NCBI GenBank assembly: GCA_002118135.1
Contig: BDIU01000399.1
Location: 124,204 to 188,203, forward strand
Length of the DNA: 64,000 nucleotides
Direction: 5' to 3'
Source of the DNA: Trebouxia sp. TZW2008
Taxonomy: Eukaryota > Chlorophyta > Trebouxiophyceae > Trebouxiales > Trebouxiaceae
Shown here: piece after piece, positions 11,394-22,001 of the stretch
How the letters are laid out: each line of letters starts with the position of its first letter
How positions within the stretch are numbered: position 1 is the stretch's first letter
Position numbers and translations under genes: made by a program
The notes under the pieces: generated by a model
Told to the model about the DNA's origin: nothing
The model's input: the letters and a program-made list of their open reading frames with translations, nothing else
Databases searched by the model: none

Positions 11394-11714
11394 TCACGCT
11401 GTCTCTTCACACGCATCTGATGGATGTTTCAATGCAGTTGAGTTGCATAAAGTGATGCATTGCATGAATTGCATACACAACAGAACTGGAGCTGACTGGC
11501 CAACAAACCCTGGAGCACCTGTATCTGCAAGCTCACTTTCGCTGATCAAAGCATCCGAAGGTATGTTCAGGCCGTTTTGTAACTCAGCAAGAGGCTCTTT
11601 CAGGTCCTCCGTCAGAAGCGGCATGTCGACGGCGCGATGCTGATGCTTGCGATCTATCAAGGTGATAGCCACCGGCTCTGTCGTGTTATTCCGCACCTTT
11701 GACACTAGAATCAC
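11394..11714 (-). CDS. Possible exon of an unrecognised protein
   Basis: This minus-strand frame has protein-like composition in its first 80 codons (segments such as VSKVRNNTTEPVAITLIDRK and DLKEPLAELQNGLNIPSDAL), followed by a weaker tail to a stop at 11394. The frame remains open upstream to about 11790 and has no clear ATG, so it would have to be an internal or last exon. I do not recognise the family and could not find phase-compatible partner exons. Confidence 0.3.
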   Translation of the reverse strand: MILVSKVRNNTTEPVAITLIDRKHQHRAVDMPLLTEDLKEPLAELQNGLNIPSDALISESELADTGAPGFVGQSAPVLLCMQFMQCITLCNSTALKHPSDACEETA

Positions 11715-12282
11715 CGCCTTTGGCGAAAGAGACGCAAGTAAACAGAAGTCAGTGTTTTCAACGTGTCGAGTGTGCCTCGCATGGCCGCTGCAGCACTCCG
11801 TTCAAGCCATGCCGGGGTTTGCGTGCAGCACTTCAACAAAGGCTGCAAGAGAGGCCGAGTCATGAAGCATTGAAGACAGCATTCCTGTGCAACATGACTC
11901 GCATGTCGACGCAAGCGCTTGCATCTGCGATCTGCGCTTATCGTCGCGTCCCGTGATGAGCCTTCTGCATCGAGATGAACGTGCGTTAGAACTTTGACCA
12001 ATGACTAGATGCATTACTCCGCTGCAGCTCGCTTTGCGACTGTCGCGACAGCAACACTCTGACTGCAGCCAACGCTACGCTGTCGCCGCCTGTCACAGAA
12101 CATCAAGCTCAGCGGACAGCAATTGTGTTGTCTGCTCACACTCGTGCGCACTGACTTCCTGCAGTCGTAGTGATCACAAAGTGCAGTTTTGTCGCTGTCA
12201 TTCCCCTGCTAATGTTGCTGCTGTGAAGCAGAAGAAGTCACATTGCTGATAGGCGTGGCTTCGTGATCAGCCACGCGTGGCC

Positions 12283-14055
12283 ATGAATCGTCTGGCTGTG
12301 CTGCTGTTCTCCTGTTGGCTAAGCACTGCCTTGTCAAGTGAGTCAAAGTCACTTCACAGCACAGCTGCAGGCTGGCAAGCTGTTCGGGATGTAGGCTGAC
12401 TTCATAAGCTTGCACAGGTAATTCAGTGCAGGTGACTGACAAGCTTGCTACCAAGTATGTTATTGGTATAGACACAGAGGGTAAGCTGTCTGCTGTCACC
12501 AGACACACAGCTTGTCTATTTCTTTGAGCATGTATAGCATGCAGGCACTGTAGCTTCCCAAACAGACGCTGGCCAAAGCATCAGAATGACAAACAGTACC
12601 GGACATGCATTCGAATGCTTGATTCCAGCTACACCTCTAGACGCTGACAAGGATGCAGACACAACTGATAAGGTGGCCAGGTGCATGTGGAGCAAGCTGA
12701 TGTCACCCAACCTTTCCTTCTCTATCTCATACCATACGTGATAGAGATGCTGAGCAAGCTGCGTGTCAACGCAGGAGGACATGTTGAGGCAACAGGCCAA
12801 AAGAACTGAGCAGATTCTCAATGCTCTAAGTAAGCACCAGACTTCTGCATTGTCAGCTCATCTTGCATGTGTTGTGTGACACTGACTATTCAGGCTTAAT
12901 TCAGGTGCACGATGTCTTTACCGCCTTGAGGACTGGTGGACATATGAGCTTTGCTATGAAAAGCATGTCCGTCAGTTTCACAAAGAGGAAGATGTTGTGA
13001 CAACTGAGTACTTGCTGGGAGAATTTGCAGGAAATGCAGCAGACACAGACATGCTTGAGGTAGGGTTTCCACCTGTTCTTTTAGGTCAGGAAATTAAATG
13101 AGCCACATCTGGCTCACTACCCCTGAAACTTTTCGCGATCATTGATCGCTTGTAAGCTGCACACGCTGAGCACAATGACTTTGTTCAGCAGCACTGCATT
13201 GATCGTCTGACGGCAGCATGATTTTGGTCAGCAGCACTTGATGGAACTTCTAGAAGCTTGCAGCATTTGTTCTGCATGTGTTGCTTAGATTGGCAATGTG
13301 CCACATTATATCTGCCTCTGCAGGCTTCAAGCAAAGATACAAGCAGTCAATATGTCAAGCAGATATACACTAATGGAGATGCATGCGACTTGACTTCGAC
13401 AACTAGGCAAACAGAGGTATGTACACAATATTACAAAGACACCACTGCTGGATTACACCACAGGCTACTTCTGTAATAGCATAGTGCTCACAGCAATGCA
13501 TGGAACAATCTGTATTTCTTTTATGCATGTCAAGTCCGATGCAAAAAGGTGGGGTGTGCTGCAGGTCAGGTATACATGTGGTGAAGGTGCTCATGAAATG
13601 ATTACATCCATCAAGGTACACCACAGAACACGTATGGCTACCTTCTGCTGCTGGCATTGAGCACGGCATGGCCCGCTGTGCGCGTTTGCGTACACATGCA
13701 TGCATGCAAGAACTCTGCCTCAGGCAGAGCAGCAGTGCCAGGGCGTGTAAACAAAAGCAGTAACGATGCCATGCAGGAGCCCTCGACTTGTCACTATGTG
13801 TTGTCCGTCTCAATCCCAGGGCTGTGTCAGCTGCCCTCCTTCAGGCAGAAGACAGAACCCATATCGCAGATCATATGCAAACCTGCTCCTGCCCCAGCCT
13901 CATCAGCTTCCAGCAGTGACGCAAACGATCACAAGCAGCATCAACAACAACCTGCAGACACAGTTGATACAAAGCTTCACAGAGATTCTTCAACACCTGA
14001 AGAAGCTGCAGATCTGGACCCTGCATCCAGCTCAAATGAAAGTGCAACTGAATGA
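12283..14055 (+). CDS. OS-9/Yos9-like ER lectin (MRH domain), 8 exons
   Basis: Exons 12283-12337, 12418-12480, 12566-12680, 12759-12829, 12905-13059, 13324-13416, 13565-13615 and 13777-14055 join in phase to 293 codons. Residues 1-18 (MNRLAVLLFSCWLSTALS) form a signal peptide. The mannose-6-phosphate receptor homology domain spans about 104-220. It has the WW sugar-binding pair at 112-113 (EDWWTYELCYEKHVRQFH), the NGDACDLT strand, Arg186 in VRYTC, and six cysteines (105, 118, 174, 189, 206, 218) as expected. OS-9 proteins read trimmed N-glycans on misfolded ER glycoproteins and deliver them to the HRD1 ubiquitin ligase for ERAD. The C-terminal 70 residues are low-complexity (Ala, Ser, Gln) and acidic, and no HDEL-type retention signal is present. 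The family is certain; small exons 2 and 4 are supported by phase more than by similarity. Confidence 0.93.
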
Positions 14056-14762
14056 TCCATGCACTGGTCTGAAGCTTGAGTTCTATGCTTTTGTTAGAAT
14101 GCCGTTATGCGTTGTTGTCAGCAGATATCAGCAATTGAGGTTATGGTGATCTGTACTTTGTACTGTGCAAGGGCTGCACATTCATAGGCATTATCAGAAC
14201 TGCTTCGTACCCTGTTTAGCACATCAACCGAGTGGCGTTCAACTTGTGACAATGCATCGGCAGAGGAGAACCCTGCATGCCATTAGCATGTTGCATCACA
14301 TTGTGCAGCAAATCAACATGCATTCAATCAGTTTGCAGGACCAAGGCTAGTGTCCAGCGACTACTGCGAAGGACTCTACACCATATTTAGTCAGTTTGCA
14401 CGTCATGGACTGCATGAAAATTTACTTGCAATACCTGGTAAATGCCTGAGCAAAGAACAGGAGGAAGAAGTTTGGCCAGATTAGGGCTGAGACCTGGGGG
14501 GTGCATGTCTCGCATGGCAGCGTCTTGCTGCATAAGCGATGGCTATAGGGCACCTGGGAAAGACCAAGCCCGTCTTTTCAGGAACACGCACCGATCAGAT
14601 CAGCCAGTCAATGAGTGGTAACACCAGAGCCGGTCGCAGAGATCAGCAAGATCAGCAGGTGCCCCAAAGCTGCTTCAATTGCTGCTGAGGCCTTCCTGTT
14701 GGCTAAGTTGCTCTTTCACGCAGCTTTTCAAATCGCAGAGAGCTAACAAGACCTTGCGAAAC
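14056..14762. other. Intergenic between OS-9 and phosphatase genes
   Basis: 3' flank of the OS-9 gene and upstream region of the next gene in the same orientation. No exon, repeat array or RNA gene was recognised. Confidence 0.5.
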
Positions 14763-15981
14763 ATGAGTACCTCAGCCACAACAGTCTGGATGGCTAGACA
14801 TGGTGAGGTAAGTGTCTTTGCCTGGGCACAAGCTGCTCGAGGCAGGCCTTGCAACAGACTGCTGCCTTTTCAGCGTGTCGACTTATAAGCCACTGCTGCT
14901 CAACCAATATTGCGCAAGCTTTGAAATAGTGCATATATGCAAAAATGGTGGGCACTCAAGGCTGCTACAACATGCTGCAAGTGAGTTTGCTTTGCAGACT
15001 GATTGGAACCTCGAACACCGCCTTCAAGGGCAGTGTGAAGCAGATCCTCCTCTCAATGCAACTGGACAGCGACAAGCACAAGCTGTGAGACTACTGTGCA
15101 TGCAAGCAGCTTCACTCAGTCCACCTGTCAGATGACGCTTTGATGCTAAAGGGTGAGTTCCTTGCAGCTGGCTGAGAGGCTGTCCTCGACCCCAGTAGCA
15201 GCAATCTACTCCTCTGATTTCCAAAGGACCATGCAAACTGCTCAGTTTGTTGCAGCAAAGCTGAACAAGATGCAGGTCTGTTGCAAAATTTTGCTCTCAA
15301 AGCCTTGGCAGCTAACAAGTGTTGTAACACCATGTGATTTCCAGGTGGAGCCTGCCAAAGAGCTGAGAGAGCGGCACCTTGGGGTGTTGGAAGGTCTTAC
15401 ACGTACACAGGCAGCTCAACAGTTCCCTGGAGAGTTTTCGGCCCTTGGCACACCAGATGCAAAACCTCAGGTAACATGTGAATGTTCGTGATCTCAATCA
15501 GCTGTACTGAACATGCGCAAATCAGGGGCTGATGCAACAATGCTTGCTGTTCAGGGAGGGGAAAGCCAAAATGATGTAAGACAGAGAGTGGTTGCAAAGG
15601 TTGAGCAAATAGCTTTGCGACATCCAGGTAGGGTATGCATCTCACTCAATCTCTCTTATTGCCAACTAAGAATAGTCAGCAGCTCAATAAATTGAACAAA
15701 TTGCACAGCACCAAAAGACCCTCATGTCATTATTGATCAAAATTGCTGTGTGGACCTGTGCAGGACAGACAATTCTTTTGATTCTCCACGGCGGGGTCTT
15801 GCATGCTTGTTACAGGCATGCTGTAGGACATGAATATCATGGCAGGAATCTGAACTGCGCAATCAATGTACTGAAAGTTGAAGGGTCAAATTGGGCAGTG
15901 CTGGACTGGAATGACGCATCTCATCTAGAACAGACAGGCTTCATGACATCTGCATTTGGTGGAGGAGCAGAAGGGGGCTGA
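14763..15981 (+). CDS. Histidine phosphatase (phosphoglycerate mutase-like), 6 exons
   Basis: Exons 14763-14807, 14998-15084, 15168-15275, 15345-15470, 15555-15627 and 15764-15981 give 218 codons with every junction in phase. The catalytic RHG is residues 12-14 (MARHGETDWN). Further family marks are the LNATGQRQA segment, IYSSDFQRTMQTA, the acid-base glutamate region ELRERHLGVLEG, GGES, and the second histidine in LLILHGGVLHA. The ATG chosen is the first in frame. Length fits small broad-specificity phosphatases of the branch 1 histidine phosphatase family better than glycolytic dPGM (about 250 aa). The substrate cannot be told from sequence. No targeting peptide is evident, so a cytosolic location is likely. 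Confidence 0.93.
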
Positions 15982-16087
15982 TGCCATGACTGGCATCGTG
16001 ATTGGGATCAGCAATTGCAATGCCGCCTTGCAGCCAAATAGTGTGCAAGTGCATGGGATGGCAATCATGCTTTGCCCTGCCAGTATG

Positions 16088-16133
16088 CTTGCCAGGTGTA
16101 CGCACCTGTCAACAGGTGCGTACACCTGGCAAG
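16088..16133. other. Perfect 21-bp hairpin with 4-nt loop
   Basis: CTTGCCAGGTGTACGCACCTG (16088-16108), loop TCAA, then its exact reverse complement (16113-16133). It lies about 100 bp past the phosphatase stop codon, between two convergent genes, so it may sit in a 3' UTR. Confidence 0.9.
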
Positions 16134-16493
16134 TCGGGGTCTTGTGGCAAAAATAAGGTCAGCAATAAGTCCTTGCATCATGAAGCTAAGTGCTGTATGG
16201 CGTCACAAGTTTGTGGGGACTATCCTGCAATGAACATGAATTTTCAACATGTTTCGTGAAAGCTAGAATGTCAACAGGCATGTGCACAACATATCAAAAT
16301 TTGAAAGGCTTCCCAATCAACATCAGCTGCGACATACAATAATCATCAAAACGTACAAAGAAAATGATATAAAGGCGTTGTTGCATCTGACTGCGTGATG
16401 CCTTCACAAAAGTTTACAGAAAACTGGTCAAGTTTATGCAAGACACATCATTGGGATGGTATAAGAGGGATGTACACGTCTACATGAACAAGC

Positions 16494-19408
16494 TCATTGC
16501 CTGATCTGACTGGCACAGCAGAAAAGCCTGCGCCACAACCCCACCCCTGTGTTCTTTTTGGCCACGTCAGAGTTCTGCGTGGTTTCAACATCAGCAGTAC
16601 TAGCTGGCTTGCCCTTTGCATCAATAGCAATGTCTGGCTTGCCCTTTGCATCACCAGCATTTTCTGACTTGGCTTGTGCATTGTCAGCACTAGTTGCTGT
16701 TCCCTGTTGTAGCCTCACGTCCACCATCACTGCTGGGATGGAATTTTCTGTCGCACTATCCTTGTCGCCGCTCTTCACGGGTTGGCTGAGCACATCAGGC
16801 TGAGGCTGCATGGCAGCGTGCTGCACAGCAGCAGTAGCAGAGTGGTTTTCAAAACAAGTAGTGTGAGAGCCTTCAGTAACCCAGGACGGCCTTCCACTGC
16901 TGACAGCGCTGCCTGTGCCTGCTCCAATTTGTCCCTGTACATTGGCTGCACTGTCAACTGCAAGCCCATTGTGTGTATCTGCATCATGCACGCCAGCTGC
17001 AGCGATGCTTGCTGCAGAGTGTTGTGGCGCTGCAATGCCTGCAGTCCAGGCTGCAGAGTCTTTGCTCAGGCCCTCAGCTGCAATGGCCTGAACAGTAGGT
17101 GCACTGGCAACGGCTGCTGCTGAGTGCTCTTGATTTTCAGATGCAATGCTACTGAAATGAATGTCTGACATGTCAATGGGAGCTGCTGCAGACTGCTTGT
17201 CTGTGACTGACCTGCCCGCTGTCAGAGGAGCTGCATTACTGCTGCCATTGCCAGTGCTGTGATCAAGATCATCATGACTGTGAAGCTGTGAGCTGGCACC
17301 TGTGGCATTGGTGCTGTGCCTGTCCTGACTATTTCCCTGCTGACCTGCACTGCTTTGTTGCAACTGAGATACAACAGGCTGCTGAGCACTGCTTGCTTGC
17401 CAGGCAGACTCTTCTTCCTCTCCTGCTCCTGCATCAGCCACTCCCAGCGACTCCAACAGTGCCTTGTCCTTGCGGTCTTTTTCTTTCATGAAAGCTGGTG
17501 TGATTGCTCCAGTGCTGACTCGCCTCAGTGGGGCATTTCTGGCTTCTGCCCCGCTGCTAGAGCCCTGTGTGAAGCTCCTGAAGTTGGTCCTGATCTCATC
17601 AAGGGATGAGCGCTTGGGCTGATCTTTGCTAGGCTTACGTGTGGCTGGCACTGCAACCTCAGACAGGCTGATGCCACGCTGCAGAGCTGTGTTTTGTAGG
17701 AGGTCGGTCAGCTGGCTGAACTTGTTGCGCAATTGGGAGGTCTGGCTGCTGATTGGCTGCATGCTTTGCAGGTTTGGCGGCTGCTGCTGCATTGCTCCGG
17801 CATTCTGTGTCGTGCTCCTTGCACCTGAAAGTATAGATGGTGATGAGCCCATGACAGCATTTGCACAAATTGTAGCGGTCTATGGACGCTCCATGCTACA
17901 TGAAAGCAATGAAATCCAGTATGGCATGCTATGTTATGCGATGCAGTAGGCACCAGGCAATGCATCAAGCTCCGCAGCAGGTCCAGCAATGTTCAACAGG
18001 TATGTCTCATCAATTAGCTCCTGTGGCAAGTGTATGACATCAAGCATACTACAGTATTGCTTAAAGTCCATTCAGCGTGTCTTCTGTCAGCAGCATAATA
18101 GCTGACCTTGGTTTGGTGCAGGCGGTCTGACATTGCCAAGCACTTGAGCAGCTGATGCATTCCGCTGTCGCTGCTGCAAAGCTAGAACTCCTGCAGACTG
18201 ACCACCAGGCACCAGGCCCTTGCTGCTAGTCTGCACATGCTTCAGCTTAGCTCTCTGTTGCAGTAGCGTGTCAACTGAAGCATCTGTGTACCTCTGACCT
18301 CCCACTGGACTGCCACCATTGCTTGACCTTGGGCCGTTGGGCTGACTGACTGGGCGCAGCTGCAGACGCTGCTGCTGCCAGGTGGCGGCTGGAGCTTTGC
18401 CGCGCTTTGCCAGCTCAGCATGCAGGATGTCACTCAGGCTGTCTGTCTTCTGTTGTGCAGCCTGCAAAGGATTGAGCTTGTGAGGTAGAACAAAGGAGCA
18501 TTCTTTATGCCATCATGCATTAGATGGGCATCTGTGTATAGCCAATGTCAGTGCCAACTGAGCATGCACAAGTTCCTGTCTGTCTTTTTTTGAGCAGTCT
18601 GCCTGATGTTCAGCAGTCTACAAATCACTGTGCTCTTTAGGACGCGCAAGGACCATGTTGTGATATCAAGCATTGCTGTATTGACTGGCATTGTGCTTTC
18701 AACCAGATGTTTGAAGAAAGACAGACTTGCAGCTGTACAAGCAAGATGGTCACATACAGAATGACAACTGACGAGCACAGGAAGTATCGAAAGCTGCCTT
18801 GCTATTCACTGGCAAGACATTAAGTCGTGTATGGCAGCGCAACTTACCAGGCTGTGATCTGACTGAGGCGCGCTTGAGCTTGTAGGCACATTGGCGTTTC
18901 CTGCGCAACAGATCCATTTTGAGATGCCACAGGTGTCTTTCCAACACAAATGCTGAAGTTGTTTTGGCAGCTTTTGGCAGCAATTGTGGTACACACTGAC
19001 TCATATGAGGTCAGCTTCCAAGTAGCAAGTTGTACCTGCAGTCTCCTGAGCATCTGCCATTGCTGGCTTCCTGTCTTTGAAGCTTGAGACGGGTTTTATG
19101 AGACTAGTGCGCCTTCCTGCTGCCAAGGCTTGATATCTGACACTGGATGCTGTTGCGAAACTGTGCTCCTCTGCAGCAGATTGGGCAGGAAATGTTGCTG
19201 AAGTTGAGGCAGGCTCTGGAATCCAGCCTGCCTTTGCCTGCCAGCTCAGAGTAGGCTGCAATAGCCTTGAGTGTTGCGAGATGGGTTGCAGATTGCGTGC
19301 AGGATTGTCAGAGGTGGATCGCGGGCTGCTGCGTGCTGAGCTTGACAGGTGGCTGACTGCAGCTGCTTCAGGAATGGCATCAAGGCTGTGCTCAGAACCA
19401 ACAGCCAT
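16494..19408 (-). CDS. Unrecognised 703-aa Ser/Gln/Ala-rich protein, 4 exons
   Basis: Minus-strand exons 19408-19036, 18900-18848, 18461-18107 and 17824-16494 join in phase to 704 codons including the stop. The protein is mostly low-complexity and probably disordered. Segments with more defined character are TDSLSDILHAELAKRG at the start of exon 3, QLRNKFSQLTDLLQNTALQRG and SLDEIRTNFRSF early in exon 4, and a basic RRVSTGAITPAFMKEKDRKDKALLESLG stretch (two motif parts joined in sequence). A short internal repeat (DAKGKP) occurs near the C-terminus, and the protein ends LWRRLFCCASQIRQ, whose paired cysteines could be lipidated. I do not recognise a family. Exon 2 was placed to keep phase and composition; other acceptors upstream are possible. 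Confidence 0.72.
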
Positions 19409-20582
19409 CTGTTGCTCAGACTTGCAAGAGAGGATGCAGCGCTTTGGTCTCTACCTGCACATGCATTTGATGTAAGTGGGCCAACTTTGTTCAAAGGCGC
19501 GGGTAGCCTTTTGATGCACTGCTGGTGAGCTCAGAGCATGCTTGTGTAGCTTCCGCAATACCAACGCAGACGGCAATTGTTCCTGAACTATAAGAAAGAG
19601 TGTCATCTCCATTGCGGAGCAACAGTAAGGAAGCTTGGCAGCCTAAAGTGCCGATTACAAAAAGCAGTACAAGCACGAGTCCAGAGCAGTATCCTATCAC
19701 ATTCTAGCAGCAAAACTGGCGCCTAGGCAAAGTCGCTTGCCTGTCGGAACTTTCAACCACCTCAGCCTGATAATGACCTGTTTGTTCTCAGTGTGCAAGT
19801 CGTTGACCACAGCCTTGATTGGAGCTCGGATGCGTCGGTCAAGAAATCGGTGGTGTCACCAGTCCTAGCTGCTTGAACTGATGCAAGCCTACCAGACGTA
19901 GATCCAACGGCACCGCAAGAAAGTAAGCGAATTTTTGGGCAAACGTGCAGAATTTCTGCGCCTGCTAAACGGTTCGGAATCTGGTCAGGCAAGGGTCAGG
20001 TCTCTTGCAAGATCATCTGAAAACAAGGATGAGATGCATTGCAACCAAGTTGCCAAGGCCCCGTGATCGCCATGCTAGGCTTATCGCAAGGAGGCAGCTG
20101 TCCAGCTGCTGGCCCCACGCTTGCAGCTTTCGTTTGGAAAATTGCATCTGCCATAGGCTGTGGTCCATGCAATAATACTATGCATGCCTTGCAGGTCTGC
20201 AGCAGTGCTGGTCATTACGCTGAGCAGGCCATATTCTTAACGAGAAAGACACTGTTGCCAGGCATGATCATCAGGTGCAGGCAGCGTGTCCGTTGGCAGC
20301 TGTGCAATTCAAGCTTGCAGGAATCAGATAGCCTTAGTACATGAAGTGATGTCAAGTGCCACATCAGTCAGCGCCAATCAAGCATTGAGTCTGCTGAGCA
20401 TAAGTTTCTGTGCTGCAGCGTACACGCCACCTGTGTCTATGCAGCTGCATTGGTCTTACCAATGCACGCTGCTGCTGCTGCTGCTGCTTCTGCTGAGTTG
20501 CATGTGAACCTTCCTTGTCAAATGGCTGAGGAACATGAGCCTATAGGCTGTTGTAGGATTAGTCAATGTTGATGCCATCTAG
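19409..20582. other. Intergenic, promoter side of the 703-aa protein gene
   Basis: Contains a short (CTG)n-like run at 20469-20492 and no recognised exon or RNA gene. The region upstream of 19408 should hold the promoter of the 703-aa protein gene. Confidence 0.5.
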
Positions 20583-21255
20583 CTAAAACCGTCTGGATAC
20601 AAAGCCAAGCCGCTGCATTGTGGCTGTGTAGGCTTGCGTCAAGACTTGTGTGCTGCGAAGCTGTCTATTGCGCTTTGGCCCTTTGCTGTAGCGCTTATGT
20701 CGGTGGCCAGGCCTTCTAAACAGGATCAGCCCTGTTCCAGATGTCTTGAAACGTTCTCTATATGACCTGTACAACACCAAGACCATTCATGCTTGCTTTT
20801 GCACCCTCTTGATCATCACAGCATGCACAACATCTAGCAAAGCAAAATCTGTCGCCTCCAAGTCAAATGGCAATGTGCTTTTGACATTGCCTTACGTGTA
20901 TGGCCGCAACTTGCCACCAGTGAACCTAGGGACAAGCTTGGACATATGCCGTGATTGCATGACCTGCAGGAGCACCAGAGCTTGCATGGTGGCGTGTGAA
21001 GCACTGCAGCATGTGCAAAGCTGATGTGCAGTCCACACTGACCTGTGAAGCAAAGCTGTACAGGTCATTGACAGCTGGCGTACACGCTTTGCTGCTGGCA
21101 AGGCTGCCGCCCGTTACACTGGTCAGCGGGTTTGTACTGAAAGACATCATCCTAAGTCTGCCTCTTTGCTGTGGCATAGTGGCGTGAAGCAAGCTCGTCT
21201 CATGATACAAGGGGGTCCGCGATATCCGTGCGACCGTTTGAAGCAGCCGCTGCAT
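20583..21255 (-). CDS. Mitochondrial-type ribosomal protein bL35, 3 exons
   Basis: Exons 21255-21043, 20963-20896 and 20766-20583 join in phase to 154 codons. The last about 65 residues are a bL35 core: KLRPYTSYRERFKTSGTG across the exon 2-3 junction, then FRRPGHRHKRYSKGPKRNRQLR, rich in Arg and Lys as expected for this large-subunit protein that contacts 23S-type rRNA. The first about 75 residues start MQRLLQTVARISRTPLYHE, a typical Arg-rich, acid-free targeting presequence, so import into mitochondria (less likely plastids) is inferred. The ATG at 21255 was chosen because the frame further upstream begins only with a non-ATG codon. Very short exon 2 (68 nt) is supported by both splice sites and phase. 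Confidence 0.87.
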
Positions 21256-22001
21256 CAGTGCTGCCTCTTGTATGGCTAAGTGCCGCAGCAGCACTGGAGC
21301 GCTAAGTCACAGGACGAGCAGTTAAGTGAAAAGACGATAAATAGACGACGCTCTGTTCAAACAGCGGCACCGCAAGATGGCCTTGAATCAGCTAGCTTCA
21401 CGAGACCAGAATGACGCGCGATCACGCTTCGCAAGCTCCGTAACGCACGTAACGCTTTCCAGTTGGCCTCAGTTTCTCCGACAATAATTCGACACAGCGC
21501 GCTTGATCCGTCCTCGCAACTGACATACGACTTGCTGTGCATGACAAAGCCAGTTGATATATGCTGCATGCAAGCCAGCACCATGGTAGCTTCAACACCT
21601 TCAGTTGCTTTGACGATCTCCCGTGATCAGGAACTCGAAAAACAGAAGACTCCGCAGTCAGCCGACATTGTGCAATGCACGACGGCCAGCAGAGGGAAGG
21701 GTCGAGTGGTTTGTCGCAGTTCTGCAGCAGCTCTTCGACACAGTTCGCCGCAGCTCGCGCTTGTCAGTCCCAGGTATGTCGCTGCACGCTTCCGATCGCT
21801 TTTAAGCCAACTTGTATAGCGTTGCTCTCGCTGATAATACACACCCTGAACAGAAGACGTGGCAAGCCACAGTGTTGCAACTTGCAGCGACATTGAGCAT
21901 GGGGACTCAGACGGCTTTCCTCGGCCACGATTCTTGGCAAGGCTCAAGGGTGCTTGGGTTGACTATAAACACCTTGACCAGCCTGGCGACATGCATCTGG
22001 C
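21256..22001. promoter_or_regulatory. Divergent intergenic region bL35 / FIH-like
   Basis: The bL35 gene leaves to the left and the FIH-like gene to the right, so promoters of both should lie here. A plus-strand open stretch ending in a good donor (CCCAG|GTATGT near 21772) and the segment FPRPRFLARL encoded near 21915-21950 suggest that one or more 5' exons of the FIH-like gene lie in this interval. I could not join them with certainty. Confidence 0.5.

Noticed and set aside
13403..13813. Minus-strand open frame across OS-9 exons 6-8
   Set aside because: It overlaps phase-verified OS-9 exons and has no protein-like composition.
18848..18985. Alternative longer exon 2 of the 703-aa protein in a basic frame (FVLERHLWHLKMDLLRRKR)
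   Set aside because: Phase also works, but its composition clashes with neighbouring exons. The shorter version after TTGCGCAG gives Asn/Pro/Ser-rich sequence like the rest. Not decided with certainty.
21956..21987. A 32-nt intron joining FPRPRFLARLK to the first FIH-like exon
   Set aside because: Phase would fit, but the length is far below every other intron in the window (about 65 nt and up). The 5' end was left uncertain instead.
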